Positions 51,871 through 62,148 of a stretch of DNA of 64,000 nt are shown here, piece by piece (position 1 is the stretch's first letter; each line of letters begins with the position of its first letter). The position numbers and the translations under genes are program-made. The notes below the pieces were generated by a model. The model was not told where the DNA came from. It did no database searches and was given only the letters and a program-made list of their open reading frames with translations. Source of the stretch: Ruminococcaceae bacterium Marseille-P2935 (lineage in GTDB: Bacteria; Bacillota; Clostridia; Oscillospirales; Ruminococcaceae); the NCBI GenBank assembly GCA_900104565.1, contig LT629952.1:62001-126000 (forward strand), read 5' to 3'.

Positions 51871-53334
51871 ATGTTGAATCAAATGTTTTTACAGGTTTTA
51901 AATATGAGCTTAACCGCTGTTTTTGTTATTATTCTTGTTGTGTTTGCCAGGCTGCTGCTGAAAAAAGCCCCAAAAGTAATCTCCTATTCTTTGTGGGGCA
52001 TCGTTTTGTTCCGGTTGCTTTGCCCCATTTCCTTTCAAAGCGTATTTAGCTTTATTCCAAGCACACAGGTATTACCTCAGGCGATTCTCGTTTCTGACAA
52101 CACTAGCAGCTGGAAGATCAACAGCGGCTTTCAGGCTGTCGACAATGCTGTAAACCCTTATTTTTACGAAACCTCTCCTGCTGTTATGCGCAGCAACATA
52201 AATATCTTTGCGGTAATTTGGATGATCGGCATAGCCGTTTTGCTGGTTTACAGTGTAATTTCGCTTCTGTTTCTCAATAAAAAGCTGGTTGGTGCGGTAC
52301 GGCTTCGTAAGAATATTTATCTGGCCGACCACATTGCGTCCCCATTTGTAATTGGTGTTTTTCATCCTAAAATTTATCTGCCTTCCGGGCTTTCGGAACA
52401 GGATCAGGAATACATTCTGTTGCATGAGCAAACCCATATCCAGCGTTTTGATCACATCATAAAAATTATAGCGTTCCTAACGCTTGCGGTTCACTGGTTT
52501 AACCCGGCTGTATGGCTGGCATTCTTTTTGTGTGCTCAGGATATGGAAATGTCCTGTGACGAAAGTGTAATGAAACATATGAATACCGATATTCGCCGGG
52601 AATATTCCGCATTGCTGTTAAGCCTTGCCACCGGCAAAAAAATAATTGCCGGAACCCCCCTTGCTTTTGGGGAAGGAGATACCAAAAAGAGAATTTACAA
52701 CGTGATGCGTTATAAAAAAGCAGCAGTGTGGGTGGTAACATTGGCAGTCATTTCAGCATGTGTATTGGCGGTAGGTTTACTTACAAATCCCAATCAAAAG
52801 CCGCAAAGCGCGCAGCTTGACTTCCCGGCATATCAGGACGGGAAAAAGGATTACAATGCCCAGGTTTATGAAATCACGCCGTTTCAGCTGAGTATTGAAC
52901 TTCCGGAGGGCTGGGAGGTTCAGCTGCCGCCGGTCAGTGAGCGGGAGGGCACCATTGGTACTCCTGTTTATCTGGTAGAAAATGGGGAATACCGCGGATG
53001 GATTGCTTACAACGCCTTCGAATTATATGAGGAGGAGATTCCGCCGGAAGAATTTTACAAAACTGTTTATGGTCAGCTTCGTTTGGGCAGCTTGTACCGG
53101 TGGGATGATTATACTCCCGTTTACACTACAGAAAATACCGAGACGGCGCTGGCTACAGTTTATAAAAAGCAGGAGGTGGCTGGGGAAGCGGCGGCTTCAT
53201 GGCCGGAGATACAAACTCCGGGAATCCTCTCTTATGATAAAGACAAGCTGGTGTACATCGCGGTGGAATTTGCAGAAAATGCTGTCAGCGACGAGCAATT
53301 GCGTGCAATGGCCGACAGTATCCAGATCAAATAG
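51871..53334 (+). CDS. M56-family (BlaR1/MecR1-like) membrane metallopeptidase with unfamiliar sensor domain
   Basis: A 487-residue membrane protease. Four membrane helices are visible (about residues 8-28, 36-55, 110-130 and 285-305). The zinc motif HEQTH with downstream Glu (MEMSCDES) lies between the third and fourth helix, as in BlaR1. After the last helix comes an outer domain of about 180 residues (starting PQSAQLDFPAYQDG). It lacks the SxxK penicillin-binding motif of BlaR1, so it should sense something other than beta-lactams. The ATG at 51871 lies 8 bases after AGGGGG. It forms an operon with the BlaI-like repressor. Confidence 0.9.
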   Translation: MLNQMFLQVLNMSLTAVFVIILVVFARLLLKKAPKVISYSLWGIVLFRLLCPISFQSVFSFIPSTQVLPQAILVSDNTSSWKINSGFQAVDNAVNPYFYETSPAVMRSNINIFAVIWMIGIAVLLVYSVISLLFLNKKLVGAVRLRKNIYLADHIASPFVIGVFHPKIYLPSGLSEQDQEYILLHEQTHIQRFDHIIKIIAFLTLAVHWFNPAVWLAFFLCAQDMEMSCDESVMKHMNTDIRREYSALLLSLATGKKIIAGTPLAFGEGDTKKRIYNVMRYKKAAVWVVTLAVISACVLAVGLLTNPNQKPQSAQLDFPAYQDGKKDYNAQVYEITPFQLSIELPEGWEVQLPPVSEREGTIGTPVYLVENGEYRGWIAYNAFELYEEEIPPEEFYKTVYGQLRLGSLYRWDDYTPVYTTENTETALATVYKKQEVAGEAAASWPEIQTPGILSYDKDKLVYIAVEFAENAVSDEQLRAMADSIQIK

Positions 53335-53547
53335 AGGGTTTTATTTTGCCAAAAGAGTTTTAATGCCAAATTCGTTTCACTTTATGAAGGGACATTCCTT
53401 TTCGCTAAAATGAAACAAAAGTTCCAATTGGTCAAAAGCTTATGGCTGTTTAGCTGAGACCGTTACGCTGCAATTTAATAACCGATAGGCTTATAATAGG
53501 CAATTTTCCTCCGAGAAATTAAGCTTCTTATTAAAATATCATATTCT

Positions 53548-53589
53548 AAAACCGGCAGCTTACGCAGTGCGCGTAAGCTGCCGGTTTTT
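53548..53589 (+). terminator. Strong terminator
   Basis: AAAACCGGCAGCTTACGC pairs perfectly with GCGTAAGCTGCCGGTTTT around a 5-base loop, followed by TC. It insulates addBA from the BlaI operon. Confidence 0.88.
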
Positions 53590-53595
53590 CATAAC

Positions 53596-53624
53596 TGGAC
53601 TTTGCAGGCAGCAACACTTATAAT
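53596..53624 (+). promoter_or_regulatory. Probable promoter of addBA
   Basis: TGGACT at 53596-53601, a 17-base spacer and TATAAT at 53619-53624. The leader before the GTG start is about 150 bases. Confidence 0.55.
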
Positions 53625-53784
53625 ATGATTGATACAAACACACGTTTTTCATTGACGAAGGTGAACTGAAAATTCAAGCATTTTGGCTATCAATCCAGTT
53701 GGTTTGTTAAAAAATCAAAGTACATATTTTTCAAAGCCCATAAACGCAAAACAAAGTAGTGAAATTGAAAAAGGAGGCAGCCTG

Positions 53785-56700
53785 GTGCTTCATTTTATAC
53801 TTGGAAGAGCTGGAAGCGGTAAAACAACGCTGCTTTATACAAAACTGAAAAAGGCGGCTGCTGAAGGGAAAAGGGTTCTTTTACTTGTGCCGGAACAGGC
53901 CTCTTTTGAGGCGGAAAAGCAGCTGAGCGCATTTTTAAGCCCCAGTGAATTTTTACAGGTTGAGGTTCTCAGCTTCACCCGTCTGTGCAACCTTATATTC
54001 CGGGAATACGGGGGCCTTGCCGGCAGTTACATTGATCAAACGGCTAAAGCGTTGCTCATGAGCATCGCAATGGAGCAGCTGCGGGACCAACTGAAATTTT
54101 ATTCCGGCTCAAATGGAACGGCTGCTTTTACCGAGGCTATGGTTGAACAGATGAAGGAGTTTAAAAATGCGGGTGTATTTCCCGACCAGCTGGCCTGTTT
54201 TGCCAAGTCAACGCCAGATGAGCGGCTGCAGGAAAAAACAGCTGAGATTGCCGAAATTTATGCGCTTTATCAGGCGCTGATTGACCGTTCCTATGCCGAC
54301 CCGGATGACGACCTGCCCCGTGCCGTTAAAGTGGCGGAGGAACAGCCTTTTTTTGCGGGCAGCGTAGTATTTGTCGATTCTTTTATGACCTTTATGGCGG
54401 CAGAATATCAGATGCTCGAGCAGGTGATTGCTGGGGCAGAGGAATGCTGGTTTTCTTTTACAGCAGATTCTTTTGAAGATTACGAGGGCGGTATGGGGGT
54501 GTTTTCTCCGGTAAAGGCCACCATGCACCGTTTATTGCGTATGGCAAAATCCCGTAGGGTACAGGTGGAGCCCCCAACGATACTTACCCATAATCGCAGG
54601 TTTCAGTATGAAGACCTGGCCTTTGTTGAAGAGCATATTCTGCAGCTGGGCGGAGAAGTTTTTGCAGGAGAACCGGAACATGTACAGGTAATAAAAGCGG
54701 AGGACGCTTACGACGAAGTGGAGTTTGTTGCAGAAGAAATTTGGCGTCTGGTACGGGAAGAGGGGTACCGGTTCCGGGATATTGCAGTAATTGCCCGGGA
54801 TATCGTCCCCTACACTTCTCAGGTAGAGTCGGTATTTAGTACCCACCATATTCCTTATTTTATGGACAAGCGGGAAGACGCCGAGACGAAGCCGCTGATT
54901 AGCGCGGTGCTGACGGCGCTTTCCGCAGTGCGTGCAGGTTATAATACCGATGAGATTATAAAACTTGGCAAATCTGCATTGCTGGCTTTTGACCCTGCTG
55001 AACTGGGGGAGCTGGAAAACTACTGTTTTACCTGGGGCATACAGGGGGCCCTGTGGCTCGCCCCTTTTAAAAATCACCCGGAAGGCATGGTGGAGCGGTT
55101 CAGCGATGCTGACCATGAAAAGCTGCAGCGTATCAACGTTCTAAGAGAAAAATTAATTACTCCGCTGATCCACCTGAAATATTCCCTGACAGGCTGTGAC
55201 GGTACCGGCTTTGCAAAAGCGGTTTATAAGTTTTTAACCGAAATTAACGCCGGTGAAGGGCTTCGCGCCTTTGCGGCCTCTTCGCAGCAGCCGCAGCGTA
55301 TGCTGGAAGAAAGCGCCGCGCTATGGGATAAGCTGATGGAGCTGTTGGACACTTATTCCACCATTTTAAAGGAGCAATATTATCCTCTCAGCCGGTTTAT
55401 CGAACTGTTCCGCCTGGCGGTAAGCTCGTTGGATTATGGCGAAATTCCGCAAACTATGGATCAGGTGATTGTTGGCATGGCTGACCGGATCCGTCCGAAC
55501 GCCCCTAAAGCAGTATTTTTAATTGGCGTCAACGACGGTGTATTCCCGGCAGCAGTTTCCACTTCGGGGTTATTCAGCGACAGCGAACGGGTACAGCTGA
55601 TTGAGGGAGGAGTAGAAATTTCTCAAAGTTTGGAGAAAAAATCGGTTTTTGAACTGTATTTTGCTTATTTTGCGGCTACTACTCCGTCCCAACGGTTGAC
55701 CCTTTCTTACCCCTGTGCGGATCAGAACGGTGGAATACTGCCGCCCTCACGGCTGATAGAAGAGGTTTGTACACTCTTCCACTGCAGGCCAAAAGAAATT
55801 GGCAGAAGGGAAGGCATAGGCCGCATTACCGGGGAAGAAAGCGCTTTTTTACAGCTGGCCCGTCATTTCCGGCAGGATACCCCTTTTACCGCAACTTTAC
55901 TGGAATATTTTGAGTCTACTCGCAGGAAGAGCCAGATTGAGGCGATGAACAGCTGTTTAGCCGGTACAAACAGCCTTGGTGACTTGAAAAATTCCGAAAA
56001 GGCCCGCGCACTGTATGGAAATATGCTTCGTCTTTCCCCTTCTCGGGTAGAGCAGTTCCACCAATGCCCGCTGCGCTTTTTCTGTTCCAGCGGCCTTAAA
56101 CTAAAGCCCCGCCGGGCGGTGGAGTTTAACCCAATGGAATCTGGTACCATCATTCACTACGTACTGCAAATGTTGCTTTCATCCCATACGCCTCGGGAAT
56201 TGAACACCATGGAAGAAGCGGCGCTGAAAACCGAGATACGTGATACGCTGAACGGTTACCTGGCAGACAGAATTGACAATTTGCAGGAATTGCCCGCGCG
56301 GCTGCGTTACCTGTTTACAAGGCTGGTTACCACTCTTTACCGGCTGATCCGCCACCTGGCAGAAGAATTTTGTCAAAGCTTATTTACCCCTGTAGCGTTT
56401 GAAATGCCAATTCGAAGCGGGGCCGATGGCCAGGTAAGCCCGACTTTACTGACCACCCCCTCCGGCGTTAAGGTAATGGTGGAAGGGGTGGTAGACCGGG
56501 TAGATATTATGGAATCCGGCGGAAAAAAATATGTACGTGTGGTGGATTATAAATCGGGTCGAAAAAAATTCGAGTTAACCGACGTGCTGTATGGCTTAAA
56601 CATGCAAATGCTTATTTACCTGTTTTCTATCTGGCAGAATCCGGGGGAGATGTTTGGCAATGCGCTGCCAGCCGGCGTGCTTTATCTGCCTGCGAGAGTG

Positions 56701-57132
56701 GACGTTGTTCCGGCCAGAAGGGAAACAAATCGCGAAACAGTGGAAAAAGAACATTTAAAAAACCTTCGGATGAACGGCCTGCTGTTAGAAGACCCGCTGG
56801 TGCTTCGGGGCATGGAACAGGAGATGAAGGGCGTGTTTATTCCGGTTTCATCTGCGGACGAACCAAAGCTGGGCCAGCTAAAAGCTGTGGCCAGCCTTGC
56901 CCAGATGGGGGAATTAAAACGCCATGTGCAAACGGTGCTTACCCGCATGGCCGAACAGATTACAGCGGGAAAAGCCGCGCCTGCACCGGTTCAAAGCGGT
57001 GACTATTCCCCCTGTGACAACTGCGATTTTTGGGGGATCTGCCGGCCGGATGATACATTGCCGGTGATTCAAATTGAACCAAAAGCAAAAGGAGAATTAT
57101 ATTCACAGCTGGAGGTGGAGGAGCATGGCTGA
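53785..57132 (+). CDS. addB: ATP-dependent helicase/nuclease subunit B
   Basis: The 1115-residue AddB subunit of the double-strand break repair helicase-nuclease. The N-terminal P-loop ILGRAGSGKTTLLYTKL lies near residue 5. The C-terminal RecB-type nuclease domain has VRVVDYKSGRKKFEL (about 930). The iron-sulfur cluster cysteines are seen as FHQCPLRFFC (about 760) and SPCDNCDFWGIC near the end. The GTG at 53785 follows AAGGAGG at 7 bases and matches the usual family N-terminus; an earlier TTG at 53683 would add a tail without homology. addA overlaps its last 8 bases. Confidence 0.95.
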   Translation: MLHFILGRAGSGKTTLLYTKLKKAAAEGKRVLLLVPEQASFEAEKQLSAFLSPSEFLQVEVLSFTRLCNLIFREYGGLAGSYIDQTAKALLMSIAMEQLRDQLKFYSGSNGTAAFTEAMVEQMKEFKNAGVFPDQLACFAKSTPDERLQEKTAEIAEIYALYQALIDRSYADPDDDLPRAVKVAEEQPFFAGSVVFVDSFMTFMAAEYQMLEQVIAGAEECWFSFTADSFEDYEGGMGVFSPVKATMHRLLRMAKSRRVQVEPPTILTHNRRFQYEDLAFVEEHILQLGGEVFAGEPEHVQVIKAEDAYDEVEFVAEEIWRLVREEGYRFRDIAVIARDIVPYTSQVESVFSTHHIPYFMDKREDAETKPLISAVLTALSAVRAGYNTDEIIKLGKSALLAFDPAELGELENYCFTWGIQGALWLAPFKNHPEGMVERFSDADHEKLQRINVLREKLITPLIHLKYSLTGCDGTGFAKAVYKFLTEINAGEGLRAFAASSQQPQRMLEESAALWDKLMELLDTYSTILKEQYYPLSRFIELFRLAVSSLDYGEIPQTMDQVIVGMADRIRPNAPKAVFLIGVNDGVFPAAVSTSGLFSDSERVQLIEGGVEISQSLEKKSVFELYFAYFAATTPSQRLTLSYPCADQNGGILPPSRLIEEVCTLFHCRPKEIGRREGIGRITGEESAFLQLARHFRQDTPFTATLLEYFESTRRKSQIEAMNSCLAGTNSLGDLKNSEKARALYGNMLRLSPSRVEQFHQCPLRFFCSSGLKLKPRRAVEFNPMESGTIIHYVLQMLLSSHTPRELNTMEEAALKTEIRDTLNGYLADRIDNLQELPARLRYLFTRLVTTLYRLIRHLAEEFCQSLFTPVAFEMPIRSGADGQVSPTLLTTPSGVKVMVEGVVDRVDIMESGGKKYVRVVDYKSGRKKFELTDVLYGLNMQMLIYLFSIWQNPGEMFGNALPAGVLYLPARVDVVPARRETNRETVEKEHLKNLRMNGLLLEDPLVLRGMEQEMKGVFIPVSSADEPKLGQLKAVASLAQMGELKRHVQTVLTRMAEQITAGKAAPAPVQSGDYSPCDNCDFWGICRPDDTLPVIQIEPKAKGELYSQLEVEEHG

Positions 57133-60100
57133 TACCAAATGGACTGACCAGCAACAAGCAGCAATTGATTCGCGGGGCGGAACACTGCTCCTTTCGGCTG
57201 CAGCCGGAAGCGGAAAAACCGCAGTGTTGGTAGAGCGTGTGATCCGGCGTATTCTTGATTCGAAAAACCCAATAGATGCCGATAAAATTGTTGTGGTTAC
57301 CTTTTCCAATGCGGCTGCCAGAGAGATGCGTGAGCGTATTGGGGCCCGGCTCTCCCAACTTCTTCGGGAAAAACCGGGGGATTTGCAGCTCCTGCGCCAG
57401 CAGGTACTGTTGACCAAAGCGCAGATCAGCACAATACATTCCTTTTGCCTGAACCTGATACGCGATCATTTTGAGACCCTTGACCTGCCGCCGGATTTTA
57501 GAATTGCAGACGAAAACGAGCTGGCGCTGTTGCGGGACCAGGTTTTAAACGATACGATAGAAGCCTATTATGCCGGCGAACAAGGCGAGGAATTTGCTGA
57601 TTTAGTCGAGCTGCTTTCCTCCGGGAGGGATGACCGTAGGGTTGGGCAGACAGTACTGAAGCTTTACGATTTTGTGCGTTCCCACCCGTTTTATGAAGAC
57701 TGGCTTCAGGAAAAACTAGCCATGTATGACCCTGGCCAGCCTGTGGAGCAAACCGTATGGGGCCGGGTAATTTTAGATTATGCTGCCGATGCCCTGCGTT
57801 ACAGCGTTGCATTAATTACCGAAGCGATTGACCGCATTCAGCAGGATGAAGCCATGGCAAAAGCTTATCTGACCCCATTTAAAAGCGATTACCAGCAGCT
57901 GTTAGAGATTCAGTCAGCTGTAGAGGGCGGTAGCTGGGATGAGATTTGCGCAGCATTGTCCCGGTTTGAAACAATCCGCTTAGGGCAGCTGCGGGGTTAT
58001 GCTGATGATGAGAAAAAAGAACAGGTTAAAACCCTGCGTGCGAAGGTGAAAAAGCTGGTTGAAAACCTGCGCGATAAGCAGTTTTGTGCCACCAGCATGC
58101 AATTTTCGGAAGATATTGCTGACCTGCGCCCCAAAGTGGAACTGTTGTTCCGGCTGACGCTGGATTTTGACCGGGAGCTTATCAGACGAAAACAGGCAGA
58201 CAAGATGGTGGATTTTTCGGACCTGGAACAATATACCATCCGTCTGCTTATGGAAAAAACGCCGGATGGGCTGAAAAAGACCGGTCTTGCAAGGGCCCTT
58301 TCCACCGGTATTGAGGAAATTTATATTGACGAATACCAGGATACTAACTATGCGCAGGAGATGATTTTTTCGGCGGTATCAAACAATGGGCAAAACCTGT
58401 TTATGGTAGGTGACGTTAAGCAGAGTATTTACCGGTTCCGCCAGGCAGTGCCCGAGCTATTTATGCAAAAGAAAAGCAGCTATTCCCCGTTTGACGGTGT
58501 GCACTACCCGGCAAAGCTTGACCTAAACCGCAATTTCCGTAGCCGGAGCGAAGTTACCGGATGTATCAACTATGTGTTTCGCTCCCTGATGAGTCCTCAG
58601 GTAGGGGAGCTGGAATACGGCGCCGGAGAAGCCTTGGTGCCCGGTGCCCAATACCCCAAATACCCGGCGGCAGGCTGTGAACTGCGCCTGTTAAATGGTG
58701 AAAATGCCGAAGATACCTCGGTTCTTGAGGCAGAGTATGTGGCGCACCGCATTCAGCAGCTGCTTCGGGAAGGGTACCAGGTTACGGAGAAAGATGGAAA
58801 AATGCGCCCCTTGCGAATGGGCGATGTATGTATTCTGCTGCGTGCTACCAAAAATAAGGCGGAAATTTATCGCAGGGCATTGGCAGAGAGAGGCCTGCAC
58901 GGTATTACCGACGGTACCTGCGGATATTTGGATACGTTAGAAATCTCCTCTGTTCTGGCCCTTTTACAGGTAGTGGATAACCCCTTACAGGATATTCCTC
59001 TGGTTCAGGCGCTTACCTCGGTTATGTTTGGTTTTACAACCGATGATTTGGCAGAACTGCGGTGTGCTGACCGGAAGGGTACCGTTTATTCGGCACTGCA
59101 GAAATATGCGGAAATGGGGCATGAAAAATCAGCCCGGTTTTTACAGCTTTTATCAAAGCTGCGGGGTTATGCCGCTTCGCTGCCTGCGGACCAGCTGCTT
59201 TGGAGGTTATATGAAGAGACTGGTTTTCTGGCGCTGGCGTCTTCCTTGGAGGGCGGAGAAACAAGGGGAGCCAACTTAAGGCTGCTGGTTTCTTACGCCA
59301 AGCAGTACGAACAAACCGGTTGCCGCGGTCTTTCTGGGTTTGTGCGGTTTTTAACCCGAATCTATGAGCGCGGGTCTGATCTGGCCGGCGCCCCTTCCAG
59401 CCCGGGAGAGGATGCTGTACGGATTATGAGCATACATAAATCGAAGGGGCTTGAATTTCCTGTAGTTTTTCTTTGCGACAACGCCAAGGAATTTAACCGG
59501 ATGGATTTAAGGCAGAATACCCTGCTGCACTCCCGCCTGGGATTTGCCTGCGTTCGCAGGAATATGGAACTGCTTTGCCAGTTTACTACCCTGCCTATGG
59601 AGGCGGTTCGCCTGGAGCTGGAACGTGAGATGCTCTCAGAAGAGCTGCGGGTGCTTTACGTAGCTATGACCCGTGCGAAGGAAAAGTTGATTTTGACTGC
59701 TTGCTTAAAAAAACCGGCACGTAAATTATCGTCCTTGGCTGCGTCCTGCCCGCCCGACGGCCCGATCCCTCCATATGTGGTGCGCGGTGTTTCCAGTTAT
59801 GCCGATTGGCTGATGTTATGCGCACTCCGTCACCCGGCAGGAGATGAGATCAGGGCTGTTCCAGGCGCTTCAGCGCCAGTGATAAAAGAGGACTGCAGAT
59901 GGGAAATTTATTTAGAGTCAGCACAGGAAAAAGAAACGGCTGTCAGCCATGGATTTGAACGCGCCAGCAAGCCTGACCAGTCCTTGAAAAAACAGCTGGA
60001 AAGAAGGCTTTCCTACAGTTACTCAAACCTGGGGTCCACCCTGTTGCCTAACAAATTTGCGATTTCTGAAATTGCAAAAGGGAAAGCAGCGGTTCAATAT

Positions 60101-60658
60101 TATTTTCAAAAACGCCCGCGGTTTGAAATGGGCGGGGCCCTTACTGGCGCTGAACGCGGCAACGCCATGCACAAGTTTATGCAGTTTGCCAATTACCAAA
60201 AGGCGGCGTGCAGTGTTGTGGAAGAGCTGGACCGCCTGGAGCGCGAACATTACCTGACGCCGGAGGAACGGCGGGGTGTTGAAGTGGAAAAGCTGGCTGC
60301 CTTTTTTAACTCCGAGCTTGCGAGGCGGATCTTTTCTGCGCAAAAAGTTTACCGCGAGCTTCGCTTTTTAACGGGCCTGGGCAGGGAAGAGCTGGAAAAA
60401 TACATGCCTTACCCCAAAACCACGGATAAAACCACCGTGCAGGGCGTTGCAGACTGCGTGTTTATTGAGGATGGCCAGGGCGTAATTGTAGACTATAAGA
60501 CCGACCGCCATATAACACCGGCCGAGCTGAAAAAACGCTACCGGGTACAACTGGAACTTTACCGGGTGATTCTGCAAAAAAGCTTGGAGGTGCCTATTAA
60601 GGAATGCGTGATCTATTCTTTAGATTTGGGGCAGACGATACCGATTTTACTGAAATAA
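57125..60658 (+). CDS. addA: ATP-dependent helicase/nuclease subunit A
   Basis: The 1177-residue UvrD-like helicase and nuclease subunit. It starts TKWTDQQQAAIDSRGGTLL and has Walker A SAAAGSGKTAVLVERVI (near residue 25), the Walker B region EIYIDEYQDTNYAQ (about 400), GDVKQSIYRFRQA, helicase motif V/VI parts MSIHKSKGLEFPVVFL and EELRVLYVAMTRAKEKL, and the C-terminal nuclease motif GVIVDYKTDRH (about 1120). The ATG at 57125 lies behind GGAGGTGGAGG and overlaps the addB stop. With AddB it resects DNA ends up to Chi sites for RecA. Confidence 0.96.
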   Translation: MADTKWTDQQQAAIDSRGGTLLLSAAAGSGKTAVLVERVIRRILDSKNPIDADKIVVVTFSNAAAREMRERIGARLSQLLREKPGDLQLLRQQVLLTKAQISTIHSFCLNLIRDHFETLDLPPDFRIADENELALLRDQVLNDTIEAYYAGEQGEEFADLVELLSSGRDDRRVGQTVLKLYDFVRSHPFYEDWLQEKLAMYDPGQPVEQTVWGRVILDYAADALRYSVALITEAIDRIQQDEAMAKAYLTPFKSDYQQLLEIQSAVEGGSWDEICAALSRFETIRLGQLRGYADDEKKEQVKTLRAKVKKLVENLRDKQFCATSMQFSEDIADLRPKVELLFRLTLDFDRELIRRKQADKMVDFSDLEQYTIRLLMEKTPDGLKKTGLARALSTGIEEIYIDEYQDTNYAQEMIFSAVSNNGQNLFMVGDVKQSIYRFRQAVPELFMQKKSSYSPFDGVHYPAKLDLNRNFRSRSEVTGCINYVFRSLMSPQVGELEYGAGEALVPGAQYPKYPAAGCELRLLNGENAEDTSVLEAEYVAHRIQQLLREGYQVTEKDGKMRPLRMGDVCILLRATKNKAEIYRRALAERGLHGITDGTCGYLDTLEISSVLALLQVVDNPLQDIPLVQALTSVMFGFTTDDLAELRCADRKGTVYSALQKYAEMGHEKSARFLQLLSKLRGYAASLPADQLLWRLYEETGFLALASSLEGGETRGANLRLLVSYAKQYEQTGCRGLSGFVRFLTRIYERGSDLAGAPSSPGEDAVRIMSIHKSKGLEFPVVFLCDNAKEFNRMDLRQNTLLHSRLGFACVRRNMELLCQFTTLPMEAVRLELEREMLSEELRVLYVAMTRAKEKLILTACLKKPARKLSSLAASCPPDGPIPPYVVRGVSSYADWLMLCALRHPAGDEIRAVPGASAPVIKEDCRWEIYLESAQEKETAVSHGFERASKPDQSLKKQLERRLSYSYSNLGSTLLPNKFAISEIAKGKAAVQYYFQKRPRFEMGGALTGAERGNAMHKFMQFANYQKAACSVVEELDRLEREHYLTPEERRGVEVEKLAAFFNSELARRIFSAQKVYRELRFLTGLGREELEKYMPYPKTTDKTTVQGVADCVFIEDGQGVIVDYKTDRHITPAELKKRYRVQLELYRVILQKSLEVPIKECVIYSLDLGQTIPILLK

Positions 60659-60672
60659 TTTATAAAATATAA

Positions 60673-60707
60673 AACGCCCCTCCTGCACCTATAGCAGGAG
60701 GGGCGTT
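60673..60707 (+). terminator. Terminator after addA
   Basis: AACGCCCCTCCTGC pairs with GCAGGAGGGGCGTT around a 7-base loop; the following ATTGCG is T-poor, but the stem is very stable. Confidence 0.8.
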
Positions 60708-60790
60708 ATTGCGTAAAAAAGATGGCTGTCATTGAATGAGATTTAGTATGTAATGTAAGGTGAAAAACCATAATTGTTTTTGTTCTATTC

Positions 60791-61879
60791 TCATATTTTT
60801 TGTTTGTGTAGTTTTTTATATCCATATAACTGTTTATCAGCTGCTAAAATAGCTTGTTCTATGCTGCCAGCAGATTTATGATAAATGCCATACCCTATAG
60901 AAACCAGGGGAATATTGTGGTCATGTTCTCGGTGGGAATTTATTTTTTTTATAAAAAGTCTAACAGCATTTAAAATATCAATTTCATCTGTTTTATCAGA
61001 TAATACACCAAATTCGTCACCGCCAATTCTATAACAAAATCCGATGTTTGAAAAAGATTCCAGCATCAGACCAGCAATAGTGCTGAGGCACTGGTCCCCA
61101 TACGGGTGACCAAATTGATCATTAATTTTTTTAAAATCATCCACATCAAATAATATTACAGTTGCATGGCCTAGGGTTTCAAGACGTTGAATTTCATATT
61201 CATATGCACGGCGGTTAAATAGACCTGTTAAAATATCGTGTTTTTCTTTAAGCTCACAAAAAAACGCATAGTAAATTACAATTGATAACGAAATACATGA
61301 CCAGGTTGTATGTATGGTTGGAAACAGAATTTGTACAGATGTTCCCCCAAGAATGAACAAAAACAGCAACAGCAGTGTGAAACGATTTTTGTTTTGATAA
61401 TGTTTTGCGATGTATAATGTTTCTTTAAAAAGAATGGTCATGCTCCAAACATAAGTAGCGACATACACAAAAAAACATGGCCCGCGGGCATATTCATTCT
61501 GCTGAGAAATGGAAAATATCAAACCGAATTTTGGGGAGAGCATGGTCAAAAACAAATTGGTGGCGGCTGGAAAAAACAGGTAAAGTGTACTTTTGAAATT
61601 TTTATTGTTAAAAGCAACTGCAAGAAAAATTGTAATAAACGGAGAAGCCGAAAATCCAATCACATTAAAAACTATATTGGGTATACGAAAAGAGGCAACT
61701 GGCTGTCCAAAAACAGAAGTTCCAATTTCTGCCAAGATGACAAGTATAGTGGTAATAATAGCAGTTGAAAAAAAACGCTTCATTTTACGGTCCAGTATAT
61801 CGTTTTTGCCGACAACAAAAGCTAATAACCACATGGCAAGAATATTTATTATGGATATGGCAACATAATTTGCTAGCAT
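60791..61879 (-). CDS. Membrane GGDEF protein (putative diguanylate cyclase)
   Basis: A 362-residue protein that probably makes cyclic di-GMP. Six to seven hydrophobic helices fill about residues 5-205 without a recognised outer sensor domain. The GGDEF domain (about 205-355) opens with DILTGLFNRRAYE and contains the intact active-site sequence YRIGGDEFGVL. The RxxD inhibitory site that normally precedes it is missing. The ATG at 61879 follows GAGG; an ATG 12 bases earlier is possible. It stands alone, convergent with addA. Confidence 0.9.
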   Translation of the reverse strand: MLANYVAISIINILAMWLLAFVVGKNDILDRKMKRFFSTAIITTILVILAEIGTSVFGQPVASFRIPNIVFNVIGFSASPFITIFLAVAFNNKNFKSTLYLFFPAATNLFLTMLSPKFGLIFSISQQNEYARGPCFFVYVATYVWSMTILFKETLYIAKHYQNKNRFTLLLLFLFILGGTSVQILFPTIHTTWSCISLSIVIYYAFFCELKEKHDILTGLFNRRAYEYEIQRLETLGHATVILFDVDDFKKINDQFGHPYGDQCLSTIAGLMLESFSNIGFCYRIGGDEFGVLSDKTDEIDILNAVRLFIKKINSHREHDHNIPLVSIGYGIYHKSAGSIEQAILAADKQLYGYKKLHKQKI

Positions 61880-62113
61880 CCCTGACCTCATTTCTGACTA
61901 AACTTATAATGTTATTATTTTATCACAGGGTATATCCAAATACAATCTAACAAAGTTTACAGGTAATATTATTTTGTTACATATATTGGGGGTAAATCAA
62001 GTTTATATTGATTTGGAAAGCAAAAATGTGTTATGATATAAAAATTATAAAATCCTGCTAAAGCAACATCGGCTGGATGTATCAGGATTTGCAGCATTTT
62101 TAAAATTGGTCTC
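61880..62113. other. Divergent gap upstream of the infC promoter
   Basis: About 230 AT-rich bases between the GGDEF gene and the infC promoter. I see no gene and no clear promoter pair for the minus strand. Confidence 0.4.
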
Positions 62114-62142
62114 TTGACAATATTTCCTGATCCTGTTAAACT
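62114..62142 (+). promoter_or_regulatory. Promoter of the infC-rpmI-rplT operon
   Basis: TTGACA at 62114-62119, a 17-base spacer and TAAACT at 62137-62142. Transcription should begin near 62149, giving a leader of about 160 bases. Confidence 0.85.
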
Positions 62143-62148
62143 ATATTA

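Larger units (their letters stand above)
53335..53784. other. Gap of 450 bases between the M56 gene and addB
   Basis: It holds a strong terminator (53548-53589) and the likely addB promoter (53596-53624). The first 200 bases show no gene. Confidence 0.55.
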
